Positions 9,867 through 22,300 of a DNA stretch of 64,000 nucleotides are shown one piece after another. Origin of the DNA: Eopsaltria australis (taxonomy: Eukaryota; Chordata; Aves; Passeriformes; Petroicidae); the NCBI GenBank assembly GCA_034509425.1, contig JAVTVJ010001228.1, forward strand, positions 1-64,000. Direction: 5' to 3'. The notes below the pieces were generated by a model. That model did no database searches, was not told the origin of the DNA, and saw only the letters and a program-made list of their open reading frames with translations. Each line of letters opens with the position of its first letter. The stretch's first letter is position 1. The translations under genes and the position numbers were made by a program.

Positions 9867-11150
9867 GTGCATCTCCATTCCCAGCTCTGGGACCCCCCTG
9901 CTCCCCCTTATCATTCACCAATACCCCCCTGCACTCCCTTTCCCGGGTATCCTCCTCTCCCAGCCCCTGGATCCCCTGTTTCCGTGACCTCCGGGACCCC
10001 CAGACCCCCATTCCCGGCCATCCTGGGGCACCTCAGCCCCAGGCCTTCCTTTCCTGGGAAACCCGAACTGGGCACAGGACTGCAGCCGCTCTGGGATTAA
10101 TGATCACCCAAAGGAAATGGAAGGAAGAGGAGAAAGAGAGAGAAGGAGATTGGGAATCAGGGATCGGAGCCCCAGCACCCAGTCCTGCTCTGCCAGGGGT
10201 GGGGACCCGCAGGAAAAATTGGATCCACTGCTCCCGGTGCCACCCCTGGCTTTGGGCTGAACCCAGCAGGTTCCAGGCAGAGTTTGAGCGCAGGGCCCGG
10301 GAGTTCAGCAGAGCCCTGTAACGACTGAGGTACAGACCCAGACTGACAGGGAATCTGAATCGTTTATTCAAAGAAACAAGCTGGTTCTATACACTTTTCA
10401 AGGCACAGCATTTCCTTACATGGGAATTCTCACTACGTGACCTATCCCATGTTGCCATGTCAGCAGCGCCTTCTTCAAGTCCTTCTCTGGGGTGATCACG
10501 CGCTGTTCATCCGTCTCAGCTTCCGGCCGGCTCCTCTCCCACAGGGCTCTGGCCGTGATACCTCCTCTCCCCAAGGTTGCTGCCTTGTGCTCCTTTGTGC
10601 TGCCATGTGCTTCTGCAGGGATGGCCCACAGCCAACACCTCAACCCCATCCCATCTCTTCCCACAGCTCCCTCTTTTTTGTTTTATGCAAACAGGAATCA
10701 TGAAACAGAACACTTCTAACATTAGAACATGTTTGGCCCACTGCCCAAACCAAACAAGCTCAACTCCTCACAAAAGCAGGTTATGAATAAACAAATAGAA
10801 CCTTGAGAAACAACTTAAAATTATCTAAATCCTTTACCAGAGTCTGCAGTTGTTGGGGCATCGTATTTCACTGTGAAGACTTGGAGAACCTTTCCCAGGC
10901 AAGACTACCAGGTTTATCTTGGAAAGGGGGTCCAGCTTTTATGTCAAAATGACTCGCTCACTCTTTTAGGGCAGAAACACCTGGGTCTGATTGTACAGTC
11001 CCCAGTCAGACAGGGCTGGAGTTCCGCCAGGGACTCAAGCCCTGACTGAGGGCGTTTTCCTGCTGTACCTACAAAATTGCCGAAAACCTTTATTAGTATC
11101 AGTTGAATACAACTTCAGCAGAGTGTGTCTTCCCCACAAGCTGATGATGA
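9867..11150. other. No recognisable gene
   Basis: Would correspond to the env-to-LTR part of the adjacent minus-strand retrovirus, but no envelope motif is visible. A plus-strand open frame at 10100-10321 ends RRAREFSRAL and has no family I know. An AATCGTTTATTC phrase at 10353 may belong to another decayed LTR. Confidence 0.4.
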
Positions 11151-11154
11151 AGAT

Positions 11155-11890
11155 GGAGTACCCAGGGCTGGTCAGAACACTCTTGCAGGTGCCCATCTTG
11201 GACTGGAATCTGTGGAAGCACAAGCATATCCTCACCCCAAGGTTATTAACAGAAAGGGGCCTTCCCATTTTCCACTTTCAAGATTCCTAACCAGTACCTG
11301 AGCTGTTTCTAAGTGGGCCTGTGATTTACCAAAGTGTCCTTGGATGGGGTCTTTGTTCTTCTGAATGTGAGTCAAAACACTGACAACATCTAGGGCTTTC
11401 TGCAGTCTTTTGTGGGGCACTCCCACACTCCCTCTTTTTTGTTTTAACATCATGGACTTCAGAGTGCTATGGGCCTGTTCAACAATGGCTTGACCTGTAG
11501 GGGAATGTAGAATATGGTGACATGGTGCACTCCCCAAAAATGAAAAAAAGTCAGCTCTCCATTTGGATGTAGAGGCTGGCCCATTATCAGTCTTTATGGA
11601 TACAGGTACTCCAAGGGCTGCAAAAGCAGACAAAAAATGATGCTGGGCATCTTTTGCATATTCACCTGTATGTGCGGAGGCAAAAATACATGTAGAAAAG
11701 GTATCAATCATAACATGAACATATTTCAACTTACCAAAGTCAGGGATATGTGTAACATCAGTCTGGCAGATTTCTAGAGCTTGAAGTCCCTGGGGATTAA
11801 CTCCGAGGGTAGGCAAGGGTGCTGCCTGGTGACAGTTGGCACAGGCTTGCGCAATTTGCCATGCTTGCTCACGTGGAAGCTCTTTGTTTT
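11155..11890 (-). pseudogene. Retroviral integrase (degraded)
   Basis: An open stretch of about 220 codons contains the second half of the HHCC zinc domain (QACANCH), then the DDE core: Asp in VMIDTFS, Asp in KTDNGP and Glu in AIVEQAHSTLK, all three preserved. The C-terminal SH3-like part continues to about 11155 but with stops (for example near 11240 and 11190). Integrase joins viral DNA to host DNA; this relic cannot be expressed as a whole. Confidence 0.8.
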
Positions 11891-12243
11891 CAAAGAGCTG
11901 CTGCACTCAGGTGAAAAAACCCATGTGACAGACGGGCCTGAGAAAAAACATCCGGCACAACAAGGGCCCCAGCTAAGTGGTCTGCACGGGCGTTACCTTC
12001 AGAGATGGGGCCAGGAAGGCCGGTATGGGAACATACATGGAGGATATAATACCTTTTCCTACTCAACTGCACTGCAAAATGCAAATGTAGCAATAAAGAA
12101 AAGAGCAATGGCTTGGTTACTTCTTTGATGTAAGCTCCTTCTATTCTTGTCGCTGTACCTGCAACATAAGCAGAGTCAGTAACAATGTTAAGCTCATCTT
12201 GAAATGTTTCAAAAGCCCGGACCACAGCTGCTGATTCTGCCAA
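11890..12243 (-). pseudogene. Retroviral RNase H domain (degraded)
   Basis: Contains AESAAVVRAF (Glu motif), NIVTDSAYV (Asp motif) and the late HVCSHTGLPGPISEGN / ARADHLAG region (His and Asp motifs) of the retroviral RNase H fold. It is in a different frame from the integrase that follows, so at least one indel separates them. Confidence 0.75.
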
Positions 12244-12246
12244 TTG

Positions 12247-13017
12247 TCAAGAACCATGAACTGCTGTTGCTCTGGGTGTCTGGGTGCAAGGGGAAATGAG
12301 TTCAGGATGCCCTTGCAATAACTGGAAAAGGGGGTGGAGTTGTTCAGTTGGAATACCCAATAAAGGGTGTACCCAATTAATTCTTCCCAGGAGTTTTTGC
12401 AAATGGTGGAGGGTGGACACTTGAGGTATCAAATACAGTTGCAAATGATGAACAGTTTGATTGAAAATTTGCCACCCTAAATATTTCCAAGGGGCTTCTT
12501 CTTGTACCTTTTCATTTGCTACTTTTAAATCCTTTGTTCTACTGCTTAAAACTTTCCTATGATATCTCCGGTAGGGTTCAGCAGCATTAATGGAAGGCAC
12601 AGAAAATGCAAATCGAGGGGCATCGTGTTCACAAAGTGGTATGGTAAAAAACCAAACTTTTAAATCAATTCATATCAGGGTCCAGGATTGCAGCAACATT
12701 GCAGGAGACGGTAGCCCTGGCTGTAGGGTTCCTAGAGGCACAAGGACATTATTGATTTTTCTAAGATCATGCAGCAATCGCCACGTTCCTCTCTTTTTCT
12801 GAATAACAAAACCAGGAGAATCCCACAGGCCAGTTGTGGGAATGACATGGCCAGCTTGCAGCTGTTGTTGTGCAAGCTGGTGCAAATGTTGCAGCTTTTC
12901 CTGAGAGAAGGGCCCCTGCTCCAGCCACACAGGATGATCTGTGGTCCAGGTCAGGGCCAGGACATGCTGCTCAGCAGTGGCCCCTGGGATAAATTTGTTC
13001 CCAATACGAGATCCCAT
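12247..13017 (-). pseudogene. Retroviral reverse transcriptase with the YxDD region deleted
   Basis: The fingers (FVIQKKRGTWRLLHDLR, then a LQPGLPSPAM stretch) and the first catalytic Asp region (IDLK, after a stop near 12660) are readable. The palm sequence that should hold the YxDD box is missing: the text jumps from RRYHRKVL to KVQEEAPWKYLGW, which begins the thumb. The thumb and connection (LLGRINWVHPLLGI) then continue. The enzyme is catalytically dead from this deletion alone. Confidence 0.8.
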
Positions 13018-13019
13018 TG

Positions 13020-13330
13020 GCTAAGGCAGTCTCATCCCCACAAAGTAACAGGGAGTGACAGTACATGAGGTTTCACAGTGGCAGTGTCACCTTCAGGGCC
13101 CTCTATTGTGACAAAATGGACACTCTGCTTTGCAATAGAGAGGCCTCCAAGCCCAGCCAGACCTTGAGCAGCTTGAGTCAGGGGCAAATGAGTGGGCCAT
13201 GCTGAGAAAGCTGTAACAGTACAATCAGCACCACTGTCAGGTATATCAGCAATCTGTAGCTCCTCCTTTTGATGCCAAAGAGTATGTTTGAGAGTGGGTC
13301 TATGACTGGAAAGTGATTGTGCCCAAAAGA
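13020..13330 (-). pseudogene. Retroviral aspartic protease (degraded)
   Basis: Minus strand near 13255-13225 reads IPDSGADCTV, a variant of the retroviral D-[ST]-G-A active site. It is followed by an open stretch leading to the RT. Frame shifts separate it from the dUTPase. Confidence 0.6.
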
Positions 13331-13373
13331 TCTGTGACAGCCCAGTGAAATCAAAGCCATTGTTACCTCTAAA

Positions 13374-13736
13374 TCATAGAAAAGTACCAGGGGGGTCAAC
13401 ATGGGAATAAACAAGTTGAGCAGTTTGTGACCCTTCAGAGATTTGACACAGGGGTACAGGGGTCCAAAGCATTATCTGAATCTCCCCACTAAAATCCCCA
13501 TCTATGAGTCTGGGCAGAACAAAAAAACCCTGTTTTGTGGTTGATACTCGACCAATCACAAGTGCACTGCAGCCCCAGCCCAGTGGTCCCCGGCCATCTG
13601 AAAGCAAACAGTGCCCATCGCTATCCTGAAGAGTTCCTGTGCCTGCGGGGGCCAGGTCCATGCCGGTGCTGCCGGCTGTCCGGGCTCGCACGGCATTTGC
13701 AGGCATGGCTGCAGCGGGGCTTGATTTGCTGCCCAC
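13374..13736 (-). pseudogene. Retroviral dUTPase domain
   Basis: An open minus-strand frame contains AGSTGMDLAP (nucleotide-binding motif), then GFFVLPRLIDGDFSGEIQI and PVPLCQISEGSQTAQLV, the order of the trimeric dUTPase motifs. The glycine-rich C-terminal motif is not clear. dUTPase limits dUTP incorporation into viral DNA. It is consistent with a betaretrovirus-like origin. Confidence 0.75.
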
Positions 13737-13835
13737 GTGTGGCTCCCCCCACCCTCCACTGGCGCTTTCCCGCAGGGCCCATGGATGTAGCTGGGAGCAG
13801 CTCCCCTTCTTTAGAAAATTCAGATGGGCATTGTT

Positions 13836-14330
13836 TCACACGGTGCTGTCCCTTGCGGCAATGTGCGCACATGGCGGCATCCCCAGAACAAACACTCTTG
13901 TTCCAGGGCATTCGCATCTCTTGTGACCCGGCTTCCCGAATGGAAAACAAACACTCGATCCGGAATGGACGCTCATCGTAGCAAGAGCCTCCAAAAGCAA
14001 AGTCAGATTATGACCAGCAGTGCCCATTCCCTGACAAGCCTTAAGCATTTCTGTGACTGTGGGGGCTCACAGGGCCCGTAAAACCTTTTGACAGTCAGGG
14101 TTAGCTCCACTGCTAACTGCTTCAGTAACATTTCTCACACAGTATCATTGTCTATTTGCTTACCTAGAGTGGCTTTAACTTATCCAGAAACTGAATAAAA
14201 GATTCATCAGCACCCTGTCTTATGGTAACAAATGAGGCTGTAGGGAGACCATTGTGCAGCACTTGACAAAAAGCCCGCAAAGCTTTGAGCTCCTTTGAGT
14301 GCTGAAGCGCTTCCGCAGGCAGCTGAGCCT
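13836..14330 (-). pseudogene. Gag capsid end and nucleocapsid zinc knuckles (degraded)
   Basis: Two CCHC-type knuckles are traceable: one degraded (CFPFGKPGHKRCEC, one Cys lost) at about 13950 and one intact in spacing (CAHCRKGQHRVKQC) at about 13860. Upstream (about 14050-14300) capsid C-terminal text such as ADESFIQFLDKL and QIDNDTV is readable across several stops. Confidence 0.65.
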
Positions 14331-15046
14331 GGATTGCTGTGGGCGCATATCAGCCCTCCCCCATAGGAGCTTCGGCACCAATAGGTGGCAAAACGTGCTC
14401 TCCCACAGGGATGAGTACATCTTTATAGGTTTTAGGAAATGATCATCATTGATAAAAATCACCCATTAGGAGGACAAGTGGTGATGCAACTCCCACCCAG
14501 GTCAAGCCCCTTCTCTGGAGTGCCCCATACAGCACTGGCTGCACTTTGTCCATGAAAATGTACCCTGAAGAGTCGTTCTCAGCCTTGTTTCCCAGGAAGA
14601 ACCAAAACAGCACAGGGGCCGTGTACACCTCAGGGCTTGGAGCTCTGGAATTTGGTTTGTCTTTCTGCCTAGGGAAAGGTCATGGAAAATTTCTGAGAAA
14701 ACCAGACACTAATACAACAGGCTACAGAGCTACAAATATATGTGTGAAGAATACAGAGAACATAGAAAAGAAAAGCAGGTAAAAACGAAATGGCATCACC
14801 TTCACCTGAACTCAGGAAAGCCTTGCTCTTGGCCCAGGGGCCTGACAGTGAGCCAAGCAGCCCTGGCCATCACTGCTGAGCCTTGCCTCTGCACAGAAGG
14901 AAGGCGCTGCCTAGGGGGCAGCTCTTGCAGGCAGCTCCCGCAGCAGCCTTGGCTGGAGACAGGGGGCCGCCAGGCACAGGCACCTCTGGGCAGCCAAGTT
15001 GCCTTTGGCCAGCAAAGCTGCAGCCACCTGCTGAACACACCATGAC
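14331..15046. other. No recognisable gene
   Basis: Between the retroviral gag remnant and the TAGAP-like pseudogene. A minus-strand frame at 14446-14628 (containing GYIFMDKVQPVLYGALQRRG) has no family I can name. From about 14800 the text becomes the intron and 3' part of the TAGAP-like locus. Confidence 0.4.
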
Positions 15047-17188
15047 CTTGTCACTCTCAGCCAGCATGGCCTCAAAGGCAGCTGCTCCTGCTGCACTGGG
15101 CTCAGCAGCTTTGGCCCCAGGCCTATGGCTGGGTTGCTGCAGGGCACACAGCTGGTGGCCACGTCCTGTCCCATGTGTGGCAGCAGTGCCAGCAGCATCT
15201 CCAGGAGGAGCAGGTTGGCAGCAGGCAACTTCTGCGCCACCCTGAGGGAACAGGAAGGCAACATTCATCAGCAGGCCCGTGTTGCCCACAGCTGCCCCCA
15301 GAGCTGGCCCCAGGCAGGGGCAGCCAGCGGCTCTTGCGCAGCTTTGCAGGCGCTCTCAGACAGCGGCCAGGGCTCCCGTGCTCCTGCAGGAAGGAACTGC
15401 AGCGCTGCTGCCCAGCTCCTGATTTGCCCCGAGCCCACGCACAGGAAGGCTCCCCGTGCATTGCCCCAAAATGGGACTGCCCAGCAGCAAGAGCGAGCTG
15501 CCCAAAGCCACAGCCTTTGAAGGGGACCGGCCCCTTTCAGGCCAGTGCCAGGCTTGTAGCAGTGCCTGCTGCAGAGGTAGAAGCTGCTGCCCATGCTTAC
15601 GCTTGGAGCTGAGAGATCTTGTCCTCCCTGCTGGCCATCTGCATGGCTGCCATCCAGGCGTCCTAGAGGTCCGTGACCAGGGGCTTGCCGGGGACGCTTC
15701 TCAGGAAGTCCTGCAAGGCCAAGGGCTGCCGCTGAATCTTGGAGCCTGGCGGCCCAGGCAGGAGCTTTTGCATCTGCATCTCAGGAGGGCTCACCTTGAG
15801 GACAATGGCCAGCAGCAGCGCCAGCTGCCTTGCCATGTCCACAGGCAGGCCGTGGTCCAGGGCCTGCCACAGCTCCTGAACCGCCCTGGGGCTCTCTGCT
15901 TTGTGGAACATGCCTTCAGCTGTCGGCCCTTGCTGGTGCAGGACAGCCAGCAGCTCCTGCAGGAGAGGCAGGAGGGCAGGGACATGTGTGAGGATCTGCC
16001 CTGGTGCAAGAGCAGTGGCCGGGGCCAGAGCTGTGCCCCAGCCTGGGCTCCCTGCCTGCTGTCTGCTGCCAAGGGAGTGGGAGCAGAAAGCTGAGCCACG
16101 GCTGAAGAGCCCGGAGGCCCATGGCTGGGGCACATGGCCCAGCGGGGACAGGGGCTGTGCAGCAGCCAGATGCAGGCATGGGCAGCCCCTGTGCATGCTG
16201 CCTTACCTGCATGGGCCGGGGCAGCTGCCATCCTGCGTGCACACGGCTGCCAGGGGCTGCCCGAAGAGCGCCCTGCTGCAGCCGGAGCCCTCCTGCCCTG
16301 GTGCCCAGGCAGCCCCAGCTGTGCCCCACCGCAGAGCAAAGGCCCAGGGCAGCCACCTCCTCCTCGTTCTGCTGCTGCTGCCACTGCTACTGCTCCCTCC
16401 TGCTGCAAAAGAAAAGAGAACCAAAGGCGCTCACTGGAGACCAGGCCAGTGCTGTCACAGCCTGCCCTGCCCCGGCCTGCCCTGCCTGCCTTAGGCGCTG
16501 TGTGGAGCCATGTGGCACCCCAGGCAGGGAGCTGGCAGCTGCAAGTGTGGCTGTGTCTCGGAGGCTTCTGAGAGCTGCCGTGCTGCTGGGACAAGCCACC
16601 CCAGCCCTGGGCCTGCCCTTCTCCAATCTGTGGGCAGCACCCACGTTCTCCCTCAGGGTGCCACACCTGCATGGCCACACTCGGGGGACAAGTGAGCACA
16701 GCCCAGCCAGAGCAAGAGCCTGCCTTTCCTTCCCAAACTCACCTGGGCAGCAGCCAAGTTGTCCTCCCTCGTCGGACACAGCCACGGCAGGCCCTTGCCT
16801 TGAATCAGCCTGCAAGGAGCCAGGTGCGCTCGCTGAGCAGGCCCACAGCACAAAGGGCCAGCGGCCAGCTGCCACCCAGCCCCAGCAGCCTGAGCATGGC
16901 ACACAGCTGGCAGCCTCTGGCCTGCCGGCCTCTCTGGCCCATGCAGCAGCACTCCTGCCCCTGGCAGCAGCAAGGACGTGCTGGTGCTGCCGCTGGCTCC
17001 CCAATGCCTCTGCTTGCCTGGTGGCACCGGGGAGCCTTGCTTTCTCATGCACAAGGTCACTGCACTAGCCAAGCCTCCCTGGCAGCCCAGCACAGCCAGA
17101 GGACACAGTGGGTGGAAAGGCAGCACATTGTCACCTTTGGCAGCTCTTCAATCAGCCGCTCCAGCTTCCTGGTGTTCAATGGGCTCCC
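15047..17188 (-). pseudogene. TAGAP-like RhoGAP pseudogene
   Basis: Minus-strand exons with consensus splice sites: 17188-17135 (LERLIEELPK), possibly 16809-16743, 16402-16207 (ending ALFGQPLAAVCTQDGS), 15956-15795 (54 codons, GPTAEGMFHKAES...LLLAIVLK), 15710-15601 (DFLRSVPGKPLVTDL, stop, DAWMAAMQMASRED) and 15241-15047 (KLPAANLLLLEMLLALLP...GPKLLSP). This is a RhoGAP domain of the type in T-cell activation RhoGAPs, which stimulate GTP hydrolysis by Rho proteins in the cytosol. Damage: the arginine-finger position (normally after G-[IL]-F) is His; a TAG interrupts at 15665-15663; one-base deletions near 16226 and 15072 shift the frame, judged from family conservation. Left of it lies a retroviral relic, right of it a truncated MHC exon; it does not belong to the MHC unit. 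Confidence 0.75.
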
Positions 17189-17459
17189 CTGTGCATGGCA
17201 AGCAGTGCAGGAAGGTGAGCAGCCAGGCCTCTGGGGCTCGGCACGTGGAGCAGCGCTCAGGCACAGAGCAGCAGCACAGAGACACTCACTACACGGTGCC
17301 CCTTCACCTCCACAGCCACAGCTTTGATGCTGGACAGGCGGCTCACTCGAGCTCCCTGGCTTCTGTGCAGTGGCAAAAGGGACGCACAGAGAGTGGGCTG
17401 AGACGCCAGCCGCCAGTCGTGCCTTGTCAGGCAGCTGTGCCAACAGCTGCCCGCAGCTG

Positions 17460-18542
17460 CAGGAGCAGCTTTCCCCAGCCTTAGCTGCCTGCTCTGCTCC
17501 CTGATGGATTTCTACCCTGTGCAGGTGCAGCTGAGGTGGTTCCAGGGCCAGCAGGAGCTCTCAGGGCACGTGGTGGCCACTGATGTGGTCCCCAGTGGGG
17601 ACTGGACCTACCAGCTCCTGGTGCTGCTGGAAACTCCTCCCGCCCCCCAGTGTGGGGTCACCTTCAGCTGCCAGGTGCAGCACGTCAGCCTGGAGCACCC
17701 CCTGAGCCAGCACTGGGGTACAGCCCGGCCCCCACAGCGCTGAGAGGAGTGGGGGAGGGACTGGGGGTGCTGGGGTGGGATTGGGGTGTGCTGGGAGTAA
17801 CAGGGAGGGAGTTTCTGGGAGCCTGGAGGTAACTGGCTGGGTGGTTTGGGGAGCCTGAGAGGACTGAGAAGGGTTTTAAAGGATGATGAGGAAACTGGGA
17901 TTTGGTTATGAGAGTCCTGGTGGACACTGGGAGGGAGTTTGAGGGTGCTGGGTGTAACTGAAAGGGAGACTGGAGTGAGCCTGGAGGGCTGGAAGAAGAT
18001 TGGGGATGGAAAACAGAGGGAGGGAAGGTGGTTTGGTGTGCTTGGATCAGCTTGGATGGTGTTGGTGAGTCCTGGTGGGGCTGGGAAGGGACTGGGAGAG
18101 GGTTTGGGGGTCCTTGGGCAGTGGGTGTCAACTGGGACGGGGCTGTGGGATCTTGAGAGGGATGAGAGTGGGTTTGGGAGATGCTGGGGGGGACTGTATA
18201 GGGACTGGAACGAGGTTTCAGGGGGTCCTGGCTAAGCTGGGGGTTGACTGGGAGGGTGCTTGGATGGTTTTGGGGTGTCTGTTGCAGATGTCTTTTGAGG
18301 GTCCTGACCCCTGCGGACCCCCCAGAGATGCCGCTGGCAACCACCCGCGGCAAGATGGCAACAGGGATTGGGGACTTCGTGTCGGTCTTTGTATTCCTAG
18401 CGCTTGGGCTCAGATTCTACCTGCACAAGAAGGTGAGGGGGGGTCCCGGGGGTCGTGTCCCCCCTCCCTTGGACCTTGTGTGCTCCCCCCAGGGCCCCAG
18501 CCCGGTGTCACCCCCCCTTTTCTCTGCCCACAGAGCTCCTGA
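17460..18542 (+). pseudogene. MHC class II beta fragment (copy 2: part of beta-2 domain, TM and tail)
   Basis: Exon 3 is truncated at the 5' side: recognisable beta-2 immunoglobulin sequence starts only around 17460-17480 (LLCSLMDFYP, then QLRWFQGQQELSGHVV) and runs open to 17717, where CACTGGG|GTACAG is the donor. It includes FSCQVQHVSLEHPL with the Ig-fold Cys. Intron 3 (17718-18325) is the minisatellite-bearing type. Exon 4 (18326-18432, 107 bases) encodes EMPLATTRGK, a transmembrane helix and FYLHKK; exon 5 is 18534-18542 (Ser-Ser-stop). The leader and peptide-binding beta-1 exons are absent, replaced by the TAGAP-like locus on the other strand, so no functional class II chain can be made. 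Confidence 0.85.
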
Positions 18543-20240
18543 GCTGCTGGTGGCCGCAGACCCTCCCTGTGGCCTTGGGCCCAGCTAGGACCCCCTGCTC
18601 TGTCCCTCACCTGATTTTGGGGGGGTCATGTATCCCCCCAGCCCTACTGCCCCCAACCAGCTGCTCCCAGCATTCCCAGTAACGCTTCTCAGTAACATCC
18701 AGTCCCCTTCACTGGGGGACAGTGGGGAGAGATTTGGGGGTGACTGTGATTGGGGGACCAGAACCAGCTCCAGGATGGATCAGGAATGAGGACCCCCGTG
18801 TGCCCCCCATACGTCACCCAACTCTGGGGGTGACAGGGGGCACATCAACCCCAACATGGCACAGAACAACAACAACAAAAAAAAAACAAACCAAAAAAAT
18901 TGCCAAATACAAAAAAGAAATCCTAAAACCTCCAGGACCACATTGTCATTTCCTTGAAGGCAACAGCTGGGTAAAATGCATGAACAGGAGCATCTACAAC
19001 TGAGAGCAACATGGGAAAAGGGGATACCCCAAAATTTTGAGGTGGGACTGAGTTTTTTGGTGGTGCAATTGAGTCATTTCCAGGGCAATGAAGTTGTTTT
19101 CAGGCACCATTGATCCCTCCTGGCTTCTGGTGCAAAGCTGTGAGGGACTGAAATGTTGGGGGTTAATGGCTCAAAGCAGTGGCCATTGGCAAAAGCAGCA
19201 GGGGCTTTGCTGGCCATGGGCACAGGAAGCGCCCAGGGCCACAGGGGGTGAACACCCAGCCCCGCAGGGGACGAGCCACGCTGGGAGCCAGGGAAGGGCA
19301 GAGGCCCAGCACAAGCAGATGCTGCCAGCTGGGACAGGCCTTTGCACCAGGGCAATGCCCTCCCTTACACAACTGCCTCACCTCTGCAAACTCCCCCGCG
19401 GAAGGCCCAGGACATTCACACCCAGCCCTGCAGCTTTCCATCCCTTCCCATGGGCCATACCTGGCTCAGCTGCACTGCCAGCACAGGCAGGGCCACGTCT
19501 CACAAGGGGCCATGAACCACCAGAGCACCCCAGAGTGTCCCGGGATCCACAGTGGGACATCAGACAGTGTAAAACTCCTCCAGGGGAGGTACCTGGGTGT
19601 TCACCCAAACCTCAACCTGTATTAACCCACAGAACTTGGAGCTTCCAGGGCTTGCCCAACCCCCAGGGATCCAGCCAGGGACCATCACTTAGACCAAGGA
19701 CGGGGACATTGGAACCATCAACACCAAAAGTTTTGTTGCTGGATCCAGGGCTGGTGATTGTGTATCTTTCTACTCTTCTACTTTCTTTCTTTTCCCTTCT
19801 ACATTTTCCTAAATGTTACTTTTATGCTTTCAATATGACTGGAGATGGGAACCAAAAGGGTTCCAAATCCCCTTTAAAAAGTAACCAAACCGATCGAAAA
19901 TAAAGCCTACAGAGATTTATAAACACAGATCAATCACTGTTCATTCACTCTAATCTGTCCCAATGGATCTATTAACAACAACCTGAGATGCCCTGGTCTT
20001 CAGGGGTGGAGCTGGAAACAGGGGAAGCTTCTGGAAGATGCTCACAAAAGCCACCCCTGGAGCCCCCTGATGCCAAAACATGGCCACATAAACCCAATAC
20101 ACTGCACCCAGACATGGATCACCCAGAACGGGGGTCACCAGGGCTCTGCCCAATATGGGTCACCGGGGATCATCCAACATGGATCCTCCCATGGGGGATG
20201 GAGCTGGAGCAGTGCAATTGGGGGACTCACAGGACTTCCC
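18543..20240. repeat. MHC 3' flank and duplicated spacer, copy 2
   Basis: 18543-18830 matches the 3' flank of MHC copies 1 and 3; 19027-19880 is the second copy of the spacer at 2640-3464; 19890-20240 matches the 3' flank of zinc-finger locus A. It lacks both LTR insertions present in the first unit, so it serves as the empty allele. An A-rich tract lies at 18868-18920. Confidence 0.7.
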
Positions 20241-21001
<761 letters not shown>

Positions 21002-22084
21002 CTGGTTTGTGGGGAGAAACAAGGGGTGAGTGCCTTCGGCTGGGAGTTCTTCCTTTCCAAGTCCATCCCAGGAAGTCACTGGGTGTTTTATGCCCATAAA
21101 AATCTCTCAAGCACCAAGATTCTGCTCCCCAAAATCCCTCATAAGAAATCACGCTTCTTGTCTCTCCGGTCTGGGGTTTTGGGGGTTATTTTTTCTCCGG
21201 GCTGACGGGGCTCCTGTGGCTCCTGGGTCTCCCCTTTTCTGGGTCTTTTAGATGATCCAAGGGGTTTGAGGCTCCCAGTGGTCCATTCTCCCGATTCTCT
21301 TTGGGTTGTACAGATCCCATGGGTCCCCCCCAGTCCACGCTCTTCCCCTCCCCCTTTCAGGCTGTCAGGACGCTCTCTGCTCTGGCATCGTCCCTCTCCA
21401 CTCTGCAGGGCTCCTGAGATTCCTCTCCACAGCTCTCCCAGGAGTCCCGAGACTGGTGTCCTCCCCAGCCAGTACCTGGTGATTGCCACATGGACCCCCA
21501 AATATCCCCTCAAAGGGGAATCTCCGACTCAGCTTTGGAGTCTTGCAAGATCCAAACTTCCCCCCTCAAAAAACCAAACACTCCCAGAGACCACAAAGAT
21601 ATTTGCATCTCAAATCTGGAATCTGAAAACTCCAAACAACCCACCCAGAAAATACCCTCTTGAGGACTCCCTGATATATTTGGGGTGAGCTCCCCCTCCC
21701 TGCTTGCCTGTGGGATAGAACCTCGTGCTTCTCCTCCTGCTCCTCTTCCTGCTCCTCCTTCTCCTCTCTCCCTCCTCTTCCTCCCCTCCTCCTCTGTGCC
21801 CACCCTGGACCCCCCTTTGTCACCCCTCTCTACCCAACACCGGGTGCTGAGTGGGGGGAATGTCCCCAGGAGCCCCTCAAGGATGGACAGGGGGTTTGGC
21901 AACCCCCCCAGTGTAGATCCATCCCCTCCCAGAACCCCGGGGAATCGCTCCAGGGATAGAGTGATGGGGACACAAAGGGACCATCCCAGCTCCTCTCCAG
22001 TTTAGTTTGCGGGTGAAACCCCCCTCTCACTAAGTTTGAGTGTTCTAAATGCCCTTTGATGGCTTCTCCTCCCTTCCCCATTGT
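21002..22084 (-). other. Intron and 5' flank of zinc-finger locus B
   Basis: Homologous to 5565-6850 of locus A. The purine-rich putative first exon (minus, about 21820-21715, EEKEEQEEEQEEK) ends CCACAG with GCAAGC instead of a GT donor. No other gene visible. Confidence 0.4.
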
Positions 22085-22300
22085 GTTCAAAGGAATGAGA
22101 TGAAAGGGTCTTTACAGACAGATGGTGGGAATCTGCTTGGAGACAGGGACAGGGACTTGAAGAAAAGGAAGGGATAGGAAAAATCCATCAGTTTCAGAAA
22201 TGGTATTAATTGACACGGATTGCTGCTCAGCCAAGGTCCTGCAAAATTCCTGAACTTTGAGAAGAAGAACAAAGACTGAACAGAGCCATGGATATTGTAT
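22085..22300. repeat. About 190-bp repeat, copy 2 of 4
   Basis: Same block as 8100-8290, more diverged. It contains GAAATGGTATTAATTGACAC and GACTTGAAGAA-like text. Confidence 0.5.

Larger units (their letters stand above)
11155..14330 (-). mobile_element. Degenerate class II (betaretrovirus-like) endogenous retrovirus, gag to pol
   Basis: Minus-strand order is capsid - nucleocapsid zinc knuckles - dUTPase - protease - reverse transcriptase - RNase H - integrase. A dUTPase between nucleocapsid and protease is the arrangement known in betaretrovirus-like elements. Every domain carries stops or frameshifts, and the RT has an internal deletion. No intact 5' LTR is found on the right (14.33-14.8 kb), and a possible 3' LTR lies at 9.19-9.87 kb. 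An old, inactive copy. Confidence 0.8.

Noticed and set aside
14883..17327. Plus-strand frames up to 315 codons across the TAGAP-like locus
   Set aside because: Antisense of RhoGAP exons and GC-rich introns; the minus-strand exons with splice sites and conserved motifs explain the region.
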